This document shows positions 1-11,220 of a stretch of DNA of 64,000 nucleotides, piece by piece. The stretch is from NCBI GenBank assembly GCA_029379385.1, contig CM055618.1:14671071-14735070 (forward strand), in the 5' to 3' direction. The stretch's first letter is position 1. Each line of letters opens with the position of its first letter. The translations under genes were made by a program, and so were the position numbers. The notes below the pieces were generated by a model. The model was not told where the DNA came from, ran no database searches, and saw nothing but the letters and a program-made list of their open reading frames with translations. This stretch comes from Quillaja saponaria. Taxonomy: Eukaryota > Streptophyta > Magnoliopsida > Fabales > Quillajaceae.

Positions 1-1164
1 TATGAATCTGCTGGCAAGTTCCAAGCAAAGCTAATTAGCTGTAGTGCTACAAACCAAGATATTTAGCACTGGTCTCTTGCTAGGTCTGTGACTCCCAAGA
101 AACTAAATGTCGTATCTTTTCCTAAGTTACAGCTAAAACTTATCTGTATATTGAGTTACGGATAGGAAACCATTGTTTACTACCGATATTGAAACACATC
201 CATGGGTACTTGTTGGTATCCTATTGTATCCAAGGATACAGTCATATACTTTCGATATTTCTAGATGCCATATCCTACAACCTTCAATTTTTTAATATTT
301 TTTTAAGATTTTCTTGATTTCAATAAAAGAAAAAAGCCAATAATGGAGTTTAATGTCAAGAATTAACAAATAAATATTTTGGTGATATGTAGTTTTTAAT
401 TCATAATACAAATAAATTTTATTTTAACTATTTTTCTTTATAAATGTTTGTTTTTAATATTTACTAAGAGTTCTTTTTTTTATTTATTTAAAAATTGTAA
501 CTAATAAATTTTTTTATTCTTATTCTTTACATATTAATACTTAATTATGAGCAATTAAGTTATATAAACTAAATTGTACAATTAGATTTTATTAGTAAAA
601 AAACTAAAAGTTATAAAAAAAATAAAATAAAAAACTATTATATAGAATTGTCAAATGATAAGAAAATAAATATAGTAACATATAAGTATTATTTCTAAAC
701 TTTATTTGATTTAGTTAATATGTATTGGTTGCATCACGTATATTTAATAAAAGATTGAGAGTAAACATGTTAAAAAGAAAATATAAATTACATAAAAAGA
801 CAAATTAAACCTTTAAATTTGCACAATTAATTATTATATATATATTACAAATCACTTGTAAATAAATATTATATAAAATTTATTATATAGATTTATATGT
901 GTATGAGATTGTATACCATCTCTATAATGTTTTTTTATACATATTAGATATATTTTTACTTTTAGATTGGTCTATACTTTATAAAAAATAGTATTTAGAT
1001 CATTGGTCACTCCTTTGACTTGGCTGCATTAGTTCCAAGCAAATGTACAGTCTAGGCGAGTCTGTTGGACTATTTCAATTGTCAAGGTGGCAGCACATGC
1101 GGGAAATTCCTATGTAGTTGGTCAACAACAAAATAACAGGCTTCAAATAAGGACAAAATCTGCT
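1..1164. other. AT-rich intergenic DNA
   Basis: Very AT-rich sequence without a convincing reading frame. It contains long A/T runs and no recognisable terminal repeats or domain. Confidence 0.6.
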
Positions 1165-1335
1165 AGGTCTTAATGGAATTTGCTCTGTGTCTCTTAAGGT
1201 TTGCCATCAGTTTCTTTAAAACAAGGCTCGTACTTATATTAGGCCAATTTTCTTGTTTTAATCATGGGCTCAATTGGAAGAAAGGTTGAAAAATTGGCAT
1301 ACTGAATTACAGTGGTCCATGTAAGGATTTTGCCA
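1165..1335. repeat. Direct repeat, left copy, flanking the minisatellite
   Basis: This stretch (containing acaaggctcgtac and atgggctcaatt) recurs in diverged form at about 2105-2320, on the far side of the minisatellite. The pair brackets the array, as expected if the array expanded inside a duplicated segment. No coding signal is seen. Confidence 0.55.
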
Positions 1336-1359
1336 ACTAGGCTTACAATAGGCCAAGGT

Positions 1360-2095
1360 TTAGGTACCATATATATTAATATAATTATATAAGTCAAGGC
1401 ATGTATATCACAAGCAAGTTCTAGGTACCAAACCAAGGTATTGATACCATAAGTGAGAGAACTTAGGTAACCGAAGCAAATGTATTGGGAACCACCATAT
1501 ATAAGTCAAGACTTACGTACCTAACCAAGGTATGGGTATGCAATTTGTGTACCTTAAGCCTGGGTATGGATACCATAAGCCAATGTCTAGTTATCGTAAG
1601 CCGAGGTAGGGCCATACGCCAAGGTCATAAGGTCTAGGTATTGTAAGTCAAGGTATAGGTACCATAATCCATGGTCAAGTACCATAAGTCAAGGTACAGG
1701 TACCGATTCCCAAGGTCTAGGTACCGTAAGTCAATGTCAGAGAATTGTAAATCAATGTTTAGGAACCATAAGCCAATGTATGGGTACCACAAGGCATTGG
1801 TACTATAAGCCAAAGGTATAGGTATCATAATCTAAGATATAAGAACCGTAAATCGGTATAGGTATCATAATCTAAGACATAGGAACCGTAAATCAAGGTA
1901 ACGTAAGCCGAAGTCTAGTATCATAAGCCAAGATCTGGCCAAAGTCTGGGTAATGTAAGCCTATGTATGAGTACCGTAAGTCAAGATCTACTTACCATAA
2001 ATCTAGATATAGGTACCGTAAGTTAAGATTTAGGTACTATAAGCCTCGGTATGTATACCATAAGCCAAGATCAATCTAACATAAGTCAAGGCATC
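1360..2095. repeat. Degenerate ~21-bp minisatellite
   Basis: About 30 imperfect units of roughly 20-22 bp, built around ggtaccRtaagYcaaggt. Many units carry the palindrome ggtacc. Units vary by substitution and small indels, so the array is old. Short open frames across it are by-products of the repeat and have no domain similarity. Confidence 0.8.
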
Positions 2096-2104
2096 AGTTT
2101 GCTC

Positions 2105-2320
2105 ATTGCTGTTTGTCTCTGGGCTTTGTCATTAGTTTTTTGAAAACAAGGCTCGTACATATATTGGGCCAGTTTTCTTGTTTGAATGATGGGCTCAATT
2201 AGAAGAAAGATATGACAGTAACCATAAAGAATTATGGTGGTCTATGACAATGAGCATACTGAATTGTAGTATCTAATTGTCTATGTTATGGGCTTTGCCA
2301 ACTGGGTCTACAAATGGTTC
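2105..2320. repeat. Direct repeat, right copy, flanking the minisatellite
   Basis: Diverged partner of the 1165-1335 copy, sharing acaaggctcgtac, a 'gggctcaatt' block and a 'gccaactggg' block. It has a small internal duplication of the 'gcatactgaatt' segment. Confidence 0.5.
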
Positions 2321-2480
2321 CCTTGTTTGTGTGGTCCCCATAGACCTGGTCCGCCCAAGAATTTCTCCAATAAAAGACAAATAAAACTACTTTCATTCAT
2401 AACAAAAGAAGTACAAAGAGCTCGTTAAAACATCATGCACAGAGAGATACTTGGAGCATTTTCTCTAAATATAGCTATTG

Positions 2481-2666
2481 TCAAGGAATATGTCCATGAT
2501 AACCCCTGGGCAGTGCACTTTTATCTTTAGCCCATCGAACAACATAAGAAATAAAATTAGGACATTCATTACAAAGACAAACTTGATCAGACTGGGTTAT
2601 AGCTATTTCAGATAAAGCATCAGCAGTTATATTAGTATCCACATGAGACATCTGGATGAGGCCCAT
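2481..2666 (-). pseudogene. Possible RNase H-like retroelement scrap
   Basis: A 61-codon minus-strand frame has the arrangement HVDTN-x-TADALSE followed by CNECPNFI. This resembles the C-terminal end of RNase H-like domains in plant non-LTR retroelements, where an Asn/Ala-Asp-x-Leu segment precedes a Cys-Pro segment. It is short, has no visible partner domain and no obvious ends. It is probably a decayed fragment; chance resemblance is possible. Confidence 0.25.
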
Positions 2667-2669
2667 AAC

Positions 2670-3273
2670 TCAGTCAAACTATTGGTACCACGATTAATAT
2701 TTTTCAGATAAAGCTACAATGAAAATCCCCGGATTAATTTTGGACAATTCCCCGAACATTGCCTTACCTGTAGACAAGTTATGGACTCAATCAATTTTCA
2801 GCTTAATCCAGTTATGAGGGGAGCAGTCCAGTTGGTAAGTCTATAGATAGAAAGGAATCTCTCTAACTAATAGCATTCAAAGGTCTTCTGTGGGTACTCT
2901 GTCTCCAGCATAAGCATGAGTTGCATTAGGAAGAAATGAAATTTTTGACAGAGGTGCAAAGCTTGTAGACTGAACCAAAGTTTCAATTTCTTGGAATATG
3001 TTTAATTACAAATTAAGTTCAGCAGTCCAACAAAGTGGATTCAGTTGCAGAGGCAGAGAAATAGATTTGTATGAACTTTAACTTATATTCCTTGTCATAA
3101 AATTCTGGTGTACATGATGTCTGATCAAACAAAACAAGTAGCATGGAAATACAATACATGGACGTCGATTTCGTCTTTATTAAGAGAACAGAAACAACAG
3201 TACAGAATCCAATGACTCAACAACCTTATTATTCCCAAAAGCAACCTTATTCTCCACAGTGTCACTACTAGGT
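2670..3273. other. 3' flank of lectin a1, duplicated elsewhere
   Basis: Non-coding flank downstream of lectin a1. Clear copies occur at about 30.96-31.5 kb and 35.1-35.69 kb, each next to another lectin of type a. This marks the edge of the repeated unit. Confidence 0.65.
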
Positions 3274-4110
3274 CTATAAGCTTGATCTGAAAGACCAAGA
3301 ACTAATGTTGTTTGTTTCAACCAACTGACCTGTAGCACCGGAGAAACCAATTCTAACCCATTCTGGCAGAAACCTCAAATCAATGACGTATGCAAGCTTA
3401 TAAGTGACACTGTAGGGTGGTTTTTGATCAGGAACGGTTACCAGTACTTCTAAAAGTTTGATGGTAGAGTAATAGCTAATCGATGCCTTGGCTGTGAAAC
3501 CCTTATTGATATGTCTTGCTGCCACTTCAACATAACCTATGGAATTAATAGAATTGACATCAACTCCTACGTGAGGTAAGACTGGATCCCATGCATTGCT
3601 GTAAGTATCAAATTCAACAGCTACTATGTTATTTTTTGAGATGTCAAGAGCAGTTTCAGGACTAAATAATCCAAGTAATCCACCAGTTGAGTTATGAGGA
3701 ATGTAAGACTCAAATGGTGCAATGAAGAAGGCGAAACCATCCCCCAAAAGTACTGACGAGTTAACTGATTTGACAGTAAAAGAGAATTTAGTTGTAAAGT
3801 CTGCTAATTTTCCTGTTTTGGAGCTCCAAAGGTGAATGCGTTCTTTGTATGAAGCTCGGCCGACACTATGGTCAATCGGGGAATCAAGTTGATTTTTTGT
3901 GAGTTGTAGAACTCCATTTGAAGTAAAGGCATCACCTTGGAAGATTATGCTATTACTGTTTGGTTGGAAAGTGGAAAATTCGAAGGAAAGTGACTCTGAC
4001 TTTACATTGTTAAGAGACAAGAAGAAGAAAATGAAGATCATAAGGAGAACAGACATGGAAGAATTTTGAGTTTGAATTAGATGAAACATTTTTGAGTTGA
4101 AGATAGCCAT
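3274..4110 (-). CDS. Small secreted legume-type (L-type) lectin, copy a1, intact
   Basis: A single-exon gene of 278 codons encoding a stand-alone legume-lectin-fold protein, predicted to be secreted and to bind glycans. A hydrophobic signal segment spans about residues 20-33 and the mature lectin starts near residue 39. The metal site is complete: E166, D168, N172, D175 and H180 in a VEFDTYSNAWDP..H context. The loop-A carbohydrate-binding Asp is present as G-D124-G. The family C-terminal block ([11 protein letters not shown] then SWSF) closes the protein, and no TM helix or kinase follows. The start chosen is the ATG at 4110, because the frame further upstream begins only at a non-ATG codon. 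It is nearly identical to the truncated copy a6 at 35693-36316. It is the only small lectin here without a disabling mutation. Ligand specificity cannot be read from the sequence. Confidence 0.93.
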   Translation of the reverse strand: MAIFNSKMFHLIQTQNSSMSVLLMIFIFFFLSLNNVKSESLSFEFSTFQPNSNSIIFQGDAFTSNGVLQLTKNQLDSPIDHSVGRASYKERIHLWSSKTGKLADFTTKFSFTVKSVNSSVLLGDGFAFFIAPFESYIPHNSTGGLLGLFSPETALDISKNNIVAVEFDTYSNAWDPVLPHVGVDVNSINSIGYVEVAARHINKGFTAKASISYYSTIKLLEVLVTVPDQKPPYSVTYKLAYVIDLRFLPEWVRIGFSGATGQLVETNNISSWSFRSSL

Positions 4111-4171
4111 AGATGTTGCAACATGCAATTGCTTACCTTGTAAGACATAGAGAAGGGGATGCTAGTTCAGC

Positions 4172-4184
4172 TATATATATATAT
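4172..4184 (-). promoter_or_regulatory. Probable TATA box of lectin a1
   Basis: An alternating TA tract lies about 62 bp upstream of the a1 ATG, in the correct position for a plant TATA box. The related copy a5 has a shortened version at the same relative place. Confidence 0.55.
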
Positions 4185-5689
4185 GGGCTTTTAATTAGCC
4201 AACTAGAAAGATTAAAAGAGAATTCCAAAACTAACTTTAACTTATATGGTTGGTATTTAGCCATGACACAAAGAAGAAATTTCTGGGAACTATTTTGAAG
4301 ATCACATTGTAATTCAACAACAATGAAAGCTAAGGTGAAGATAACAAAGAAGTTGCAGTCTTGCACAATGAAAGAATGAAAGTTGATAATATCTGTCAGC
4401 TTGTGATTAACAAAGTGTGATACAATTAGTTCTTGCAATGAAATCAACTTCTCCACAGCTGTTCACCTTGAAGTTATCTAGATGCCAGCAGAGGACTTGT
4501 AAACTTTTTGTCTCATGGACTACTCCAAGATTAAGAGCCTAGCAATTATGCATCCAAATAAGAAGCCATTAGGTACCACGGTCAGTTAGAGTTTAAAAAG
4601 ACTATTCAGGCAATCATTTATTAGTTAGTTACCATGAGAACAGGATTACCACAAACACAAAGTAGAAAATGCTAGTGGATGTTGTTATTGAATTTACTTT
4701 TGAGTTCCCTAATTGTAAGCAATGTTCGAATTCAGGACCTTCAAGTCCCTGATACCATGATAAATTAGCACCTCAACTAAAATCTCAATCCCGTAATGAG
4801 GATAAGCCATTAATCCTTTGTATATTCTCACATAACCATAGTGAAGTTAACTTGGAATGCCATTCTTTAACATGTTTGAAAGGAGAATAATGTTGGATAG
4901 ATGAGCAATGAATTATCTGAGTTGGAATATGTTCTTAAGTAATGATTGAAACTTGGAACAAGTCTTTAGATAGTACAATATCAGTTTTTTATTGTCTCAG
5001 TTGTTTTTATTTAAAGGTTCTTCATTCTTGTAACAGACATTTGGTTTGTTGTATTTTGTATTTCAGCGCTGCATTTCAGTTGCTACATTTCTGTTATAAG
5101 TGAAATTACTCATTTACTCAAAACGAAAAAGTTATCACCATTAAGTAACGGCACCAAGGACCACAACTTATGCCATTATATATACAAGAACAGAGAATTT
5201 GGTGTCAAATATTGTTGCATGGTATGTGAGTACATTTCATCTTTGAATGAAATCTTTGAAAAGGACACAAAGGTTGTCCTAACTAATCTCTTTTTCATGG
5301 ACTTGGCTTTGTCATTTACTCATTAATTAGACCTTCATTTTCTGCTGTGTATTGTTCATTCCAGTAGTGAGTTGGTTTGCCATTACTTTGACTAGGTTTG
5401 TTTACAAATTCCAAGTGCTAATAGGATATCAGTGAAACAGTAACATGTATGATTAGAGGCAGACATCATTCTGAGACACAAATAATAACAAAATCAAAAG
5501 TACATTGATTCATAATAAAACAAGCATCATAATTGATTCATTACATGAAACTTAAGCTCCTTTTATTGAGAGAAGATAAACAAAATTACAGAATAACAAC
5601 AATGAACCAGTTAACCCGCCAAGGTATTCAAAGAGCACATGTTCATTCAACATCCCCAATCTTTCTTCCCCTTCTTTTCCTCGCCACAA
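4185..5689. other. Spacer between lectin a1 and lectin b1
   Basis: No convincing gene. Blocks of this spacer recur between lectins a5 and b5 (about 32.3-33.5 kb), and part recurs at 36.55-36.88 kb. It therefore belongs to the duplicated lectin unit. Confidence 0.6.
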
Positions 5690-5784
5690 TCAACTCTGGC
5701 CTATAAACTTGAGCTGAATGACCAGGCAGAAATTTTCTCAAGTCAATGATATATTCAAAAGTGAAGTTTGGAATATTATCATAG
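5690..5784 (-). pseudogene. Remnant of lectin b1 (C-terminal scrap)
   Basis: About 95 bp match the C-terminal coding end of lectins b5 (33525-) and b6 (36887-): the end of the gene, then a deletion of about 65 bp, then the 'FLPEW'-proximal segment. Homology stops abruptly where Copia sequence begins. The rest of b1, including its start, is missing. Confidence 0.7.
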
Positions 5785-7042
5785 AATATTCCTCATGTGA
5801 GATAGAAATGTTGCTAGAAGACTCGGATTTTGAGGAAGCATATACATTATTTATAATTTTAGGAGGCTTGCCATTCAACTTTCAACAATATTCGCGAGTG
5901 TGATTTTCTCGACCACAATAAGTGTATTTATGACTTACACGGCCTCTATGGCCTCCTCTACCATCATGGCCACCTCTTGTACCACTAGACCACGTCCCAT
6001 CATGTAATTGAGAAAAGTGAATACCTAGAGTAGATTTATCATTGCTAGTATTAGTACCATGTGAGTACTGAGATACTCGACGAAAAACTTCAACAAGAGA
6101 GGGAAAAGAAACTCCCGCAAGAATCTATGCCTTAACAGGCTCGTATTCAATATAAAAACCAGCCAAAAAACTAAGAACACAAGCTATTCACGTTATTCCT
6201 TTTGATTTGCGATATTAGACGTGAGAAATTGAACAATATTAAGTTCGTCATAACTCATTGTGTAGCACTGAAAAAGTTAGAGAGAGGCTTATCAAGTCAT
6301 TTGGTCTAAAAGAGATCACGAGATACATCATATAGACTAGTCAAATTACTAGAGTACATTGTTTTCACAAAATCCCATATTTATTTAACAGTATGATGTG
6401 AACACACATCTGCACTATAAGGTTTCATTAAATTTCGTAAAAGAAAAATAATTTGGTTATCAACCTTTCTCCAAACTCAGGAGGGTAATAGATGTAAGAA
6501 GGTCTTCATAACCTTGACCAATCAAATATACCTCAATAGCTCTAGACCATTGCAAGTAATTACTATCATTCAACTTTCAAGTAGTAATTTGTGGAGGCAA
6601 TGCAAATTTAGAGTCTACTTCCACATAATAAAACAAAAAGAAATAGAGGGGTATCACAATAAACAACTATTATGATATGAAATTGAGATAAAAGAGTCAA
6701 AGTCAAAGATCACAGCCCATAATCAACCAGAATTTACCAATAAAAACTGCGTGTGAGAAGAAGCGAGCCAAGAATTTATCAAAAAAAACTCAAAAAATCA
6801 CATGCCACACGCCTTTCTTCAGATTAGAGGTTTCTGAGCCTTTCTTGTGGTGTTGTTTGGCCAAAAAACTTTGGGTGTTGTGATTTTGCTCTGATACTAT
6901 GTAAAGTAGATATAAGAGAAAAGGTTTGTAGCTTGAATAATCAAATTCTATACCCATAAGCTTTATTTATAATAAATAATAATATAGAAAGTACCACATA
7001 TAACCAATATGAGACTACATAACAACATAAAATATTCTAACA
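5785..7042 (-). mobile_element. Truncated Ty1/Copia retrotransposon fragment (LTR, leader, gag)
   Basis: Read on the minus strand this is one LTR, a tRNA-Met-type primer binding site, a leader and a decayed gag ending near a CCHC zinc knuckle (C-x2-C...H-x4-C, seen as TYCGRENHTREYC). Similar gag sequence occurs in the complete element at 16019-20990, so both belong to one family. Protease, integrase, reverse transcriptase, RNase H and the second LTR are absent. Gag contains stop codons. Its inner end abuts the b1 remnant, so element and host gene lost sequence together. Confidence 0.85.
6900..7042 (-). repeat. 143-bp Copia LTR of the truncated element
   Basis: On the minus strand it starts TGTTAGAATA and ends TTTACA, with a tagtatcagagc primer-binding-like site directly after it (minus-strand sense). 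Length and ends match the LTRs at 16019-16161 and 20848-20990. The flanking base run at 7043 onward is lectin promoter sequence. Confidence 0.85.
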
Positions 7043-7189
7043 AAGATAACGGAGAAATTCCACCATGAAAGATGAAAACAAAAACTATGCTAAGTGGGTA
7101 AGTTTCCGTAAATTTTTTTAAGGAAAACAAGAAGGTTACCAGATTTTTTATGAAGGAAGAAATCAGTAAATTGAATTATTGAAATATTT

Positions 7190-7550
7190 TTAAATTTTGC
7201 ATATGACTTTCTTCCAAAGTGGCGTTTCTTCCTTGTATTCTGCCTAAACACCAAGCATGTAACGTCAATGGCTCTATTGGACGATGTTGAAATATTTTTG
7301 CATGGCATTATGTTTCTTCTTTATCGCCACCCTCATTTTCCCAAAGTGACATTTCTTCCTTGTCTTCTGCTCAAACACCAAGCATGTCATTTCATTTGCT
7401 CTGTTGGACAATGTTGAAATATTTTTGCATGGCATTCTGTTTCTTCGTTATCCCCACCTTAATTTTTCCAAAGTGTCATTTCTTCCTTGTCTTCTGCTCA
7501 AACACCAAGCATGTAATTTCATTTGCTCCTTTGAACTATGATTTTCAAGT
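7190..7550. repeat. Three-copy, 127-bp tandem repeat in the lectin c1 promoter
   Basis: Three copies with an exact spacing of 127 bp, judged from the aaacaccaagcatgt block at 7246, 7373 and 7500. Each also carries a 'catttcttccttgtcttctg'-like block and a 'gatgttgaaatatttttg' block. The array ends about 30 bp before the c1 start. Related arrays precede the c3, c4 and c6 lectins. 127 is not a multiple of three, so the repeat is not a coding repeat despite fortuitous open frames. Confidence 0.85.
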
Positions 7551-7558
7551 TGTATATA
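7550..7558 (+). promoter_or_regulatory. Probable TATA box of lectin c1
   Basis: A 'gtatatag' motif lies just after the 127-bp array, only about 25-30 bp before the first in-frame ATG (7583). If it sets transcription start, the second in-frame ATG at 7631, directly before the signal peptide, may be the real start. The same motif precedes c3. Confidence 0.45.
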
Positions 7559-7582
7559 GCTGAACTGAGCCTCCTCTTCTCC

Positions 7583-8408
7583 ATGTCCAAAAACCAATGG
7601 CTCTCATCAACTCAAAAAAAACTAAATTCCATGTCTGTTATCTTTATAATTTTCATTTTCTTCCCCATACTACTTCACAACCACCATGTGAACTCACTTT
7701 CCTTCAACTTCACCGGTTTCCAGCAGAACATGTCTGCCGTAACTTACAGCGGTGATGCCATTCCATATGGTGGAGTTCTTCAACTCACAAGCCCCTGGCA
7801 GAACGGCATTGGCCGGGTCTCCTATGTTGACCGAGTCAAACTTTGGGACGACACAGGAAAACTCACTGATTTCACCTCTCGTTTCACATTTTTGGTGCAT
7901 TCATTTGGAGATCCAATAAATTATGGTGATGGGTTATCCTTCTTCATTACAACCATTCATTGATTCTAGTATCCCTTACAATTCAAGTGGTCGATTCCTG
8001 GGATTTTTCCCTCCTGAAACTGCTTTTGATACCTCCAAGAATCAAATCCTTGCTGTTGAATTTGATACTCATTCAAATTACTGGGATCCTAGTTTTGCTC
8101 ATACAGGAATAGATGTGAACTCCATTATCTCAGCAGCAAATGCCAAATGGTATAGTCACATAAACAGTAATACTACTGATGGGTCAATAGCAAATGCATC
8201 CACAAGCTATGATTCTAGCTCCAAAAATTTAAGTGTCTTTGTAAGTTATCCTAATGATCCAGTCTTCAGTGGGAACTTCAGTGTTTCTTATGTGATTGAT
8301 TTGAGGAGGATTCTTCCAAGATGGGCTAGAATTGGTTTCTCTGCTTCCACAGGTCGGTTGAGTGCATTACATAACCTTCTTTCTTGGTCCTTCAGTTCCA
8401 GCTTCTAG
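7583..8408 (+). pseudogene. Small L-type lectin copy c1, broken by one frameshift
   Basis: A lectin of the same fold as a1 but on the opposite strand. A signal peptide (MSVIF.. core from 7631) is followed by the mature start LSFNF. Loop A (YGDGLSFFI) and an intact metal site (VEFDTHSNYWDPSFAH) are visible, with the C-terminal blocks RWARIGFSASTG and SWSFSSSF. The frame changes once near 7950, just after the loop-A segment, consistent with a single inserted base in 'attacaacc'. Everything on both sides is otherwise open and well conserved. It is either a young pseudogene or a sequencing/assembly error. It was probably driven from a divergent promoter shared with lectin b1. Confidence 0.85.
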
Positions 8409-9115
8409 ACGAGAACTGGAATTTGGAAACATAATTATTTATCACAATGGAGCCTTTTCTATTGAAATTCATGCTCATGTCAATATTGCAAACTGTTTTA
8501 CTTCATTAATAAATATCTTGATGTGACAAAGGATAAAGGGATTTGATTTCTCTACTCCAAGGCTAATTTGTCAAGCAAACTGATGAATTTAACTGAACAA
8601 ATTGCTACTAAACTACCTATTTTTTGGATTATAAATTGTTTTAAATTACAATATAATGACCTGATCTCTTTTTCAAGTCTGTCACCAGGCTGAGTTTTAA
8701 AACATTTTATGCATTTTAATAGGAAGAAGAATCACTTGTACATTACGTTTAGTTACCATGTATCTTTCTTGCTGCAAAATCTTACATAAAAACAAAATTA
8801 TTTCAAGATCATTCAAAGTTTCAGGGATCTCAGTGACAATATATTTCCCAGAAAGGAGCAGCAATAAGTTAACCGATGTCGAGCTTTATCTTTTTATGCT
8901 GTCTAGCCTTAAAACCCAAATTATTCATCATCATCTTGGTAAAACATTATATAACCAAAAAATCATTTTAAAAAAATTGAAAAATTTCTGCGGAGGAGTG
9001 ACACTATACATATACATATGCATCTTATGAGTTAAGAGTATTATTCCCCAGTACATGCACTGATGACAGAATAACTTATCTAAAGCAGTTTCACAAACTG
9101 ATATGGCAGACTCCT
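8409..9115. other. Intergenic, c1 3' flank to K1 3' flank
   Basis: No gene. This segment has paralogous copies at 11.22-12.17, 26.5-27.58, 38.36-39.49 and 48.6-49.89 kb, always between a c-type lectin (or its deletion) and a LecRK 3' end. Confidence 0.6.
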
Positions 9116-10790
9116 TTAACGACCCATGCTAAGGCTTGTGCTTAAAAAAGCTTCACCAGAGCTAACTGAGGGTGTAGGAACATGATATAGAGGAATAGGC
9201 ATACTTGATGGTAGGTTTGGTATTGTTGCCTCAAAATTCAGTACTAGAATTGCTTGCCTGATTGACGGCCTCAGACTTCGGTCAGGATGAGCATACCACA
9301 ATCCAACAATCATCAAACACTCTACTTGTTTCTCAACAAATTCCATCCGCAATCTCTCATCCACGGCTAAAAGAAGTTCTCCTCTTCCATAATGATTCCA
9401 ACCCATTCAACCAGTCCCTTATCCTCCCTAGGATCAATTGACTTTTTACCAGTAGCAATCTCTAAGGCAACAATCCCAAAGCTATATATATCTGACTCTT
9501 TACTAGCTCTACATGTAGTCACATACTCTGGAGCCAAGTAGCCTAGTGTTCCAGCCAACCCAGTTGTTTTGGGACCTAGCTCATGGTCCATGAGCCTAGC
9601 TAATCCAAAGTCCCCAAGCTTAACATTGAAATTGGAATCCAACATAATATTGCTCGATTTAATATCCCGATGCACCACACATTGTTCCCATTCTTCGTGA
9701 AGATACAGCAGTGCAGAGGCCAAGCCAAGAGATATCTTGTGCCTCACAGTCCAGGCAAGAGGGTTTTTATTTCTAAATAGATGATAATCAAGGCTACCAT
9801 TTGGCATGTACTCATACACAAGATGAAACTCACCTCCATCATGACACCAACCTATGAGTTGCACAAGATTTCGATGTCTCAACCGGCTAATGGTCTTTAC
9901 CTCGGTTGTGTACTCCATTTTACCTTATCTAGAGCCCCTCGAAACTTTCTTGACAGCAACTGCCATATCTAGATCAGCCAAGTAACCCCTGTAAACAGCA
10001 CCAAATCCACCTTGACCCAATTTCCTTTGACTTGAGAAGTTGTTGGTAGCCAAAACAAGATCTCCATAAGAAAAACTTTTTGGACCAATCCCTCTTTCAA
10101 GTTCATCATTAAATGATGTTAAGTTAGCTGTCTCTTCTGTTTCCCTTTTCTTTCTCTTCCAACTCCGTAGTACTACATAGGCTATAACAGCTCCTGCTAT
10201 CAGAACACCACCTGAAACTGATAGACCAACTACTAACCTTATCTTTTCTGCCATATTCCTATTTATTTCCTTTATTTTTAAAGTTGAATTGAATTCCCAT
10301 GATTGAAGAGCATGCCATTCTAGATTGCAACCTGTTGCAGCCGAAAATCCAATTGTTACCCATGCAGGCAATACCTTCATCAGATCAATTTGATAAGCAA
10401 GACTAGTATTCTCCACAGGATTAGGGGTCCTCTGGTATTTCCAAGATACACTTAGATTCTTAGTATTGCGTTGTATGCAATCCATACATCTGCTGTATCA
10501 CCACTGTGCAGGCTAGCATTCCAAGGGGTGGTTACAGTTGAGGAGATTGAATTAATGTTGATCCCTACATGCTCCACTTTCGGATCCCAGTCATCTATGT
10601 ATGAATCAAACTCCACTAGAACAATTTGGTTCCTGGAGGAGTCACTACTGGTGTTAAATAGGCCTAGGAATCCACCGGCTGAATTTGGTGGAATTTGAAA
10701 TCCAACAGAAGCAAGGAAGAAAACAAGTCCGTGGCCATATTGAGAACTGCCTTGAGTGTCAATAATGAAGGAATAATGAGTTGTGAAGTC
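9116..10790 (-). pseudogene. LecRK pseudogene K1 (5'-truncated)
   Basis: Matches K4 and K5 from mid lectin domain to the C terminus. Homology stops abruptly at 10790, so the signal peptide and first ~80 residues are gone. At least three further lesions are visible: a 1-bp deletion near 10462 (before NLSVSWKY), a CAA-to-TAA stop near 9924 (in the SRQGKKEY segment) and a 1-bp deletion near 9390 (in VEWVWNHYG). Kinase motifs that can still be read include GQGGFG, HRDIK, DFG and APE. It cannot make a full receptor. Confidence 0.9.
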
Positions 10791-11220
10791 AATATATTAT
10801 TAAAAGTATTAAGGGATTTAATTTATCTTAAAATCAATATTTGTAGAATTCAGTTCATTCTAAATGAATGAATTTTGGTTAAATTCTTATGTTTAGAGTG
10901 TTTAGTGCATGAGAGTTCAATTTATTGTAAATCATAATTAGGTGAGATTTGAAAGAATTCAATTCAATTGTATTATTAAAAGCCATTTAGACAAAAATAC
11001 CCTCATATTTATTTTATTTTTACAAACTCATTCTTAGTGCTATTCATTCTCTCATATACACAATGATAAAATAAAAATAAGGGTAATCTTGTAAAAAAAA
11101 TTAATTGAATTGGATTCTATTAGTTATATTTATAATCCAAACAATATAGTTTAATTGAATTTAATTAGATTCTATAAATGTAATGATTTGTTTCAAATAC
11201 CAAAAAAATAATTTAAAGTA
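10791..11220. mobile_element. AT-rich fold-back (MITE-like) insertion at the K1 break
   Basis: The sequence between the K1 truncation point and the c-lectin 3' flank is unrelated to the lectin unit. It has roughly mirror-image arms around 11035, for example acaaaaatacc..atttatttta facing taaaaataagggtaatcttgt. No clean target duplication is found. It may be a MITE whose insertion or recombination accompanied loss of the K1 5' end and the next lectins. Confidence 0.4.

Noticed and set aside
1239..1828. Minus-strand frames within the minisatellite
   Set aside because: Low-complexity by-products of the ~21-bp repeat.
1360..2095. CRISPR-like array
   Set aside because: Units are contiguous, degenerate and lack unique spacers; this is plant nuclear DNA.
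4133..4456. 107-codon minus-strand frame upstream of lectin a1
   Set aside because: Non-coding spacer. The paralogous region near 32.35-32.6 kb does not keep the frame, and no domain is visible.
7360..7563. Open frames across the 127-bp promoter repeat, on both strands
   Set aside because: The period (127) is not a multiple of three, so units fall in different frames. The similarity is due to DNA repeats, not to protein conservation.
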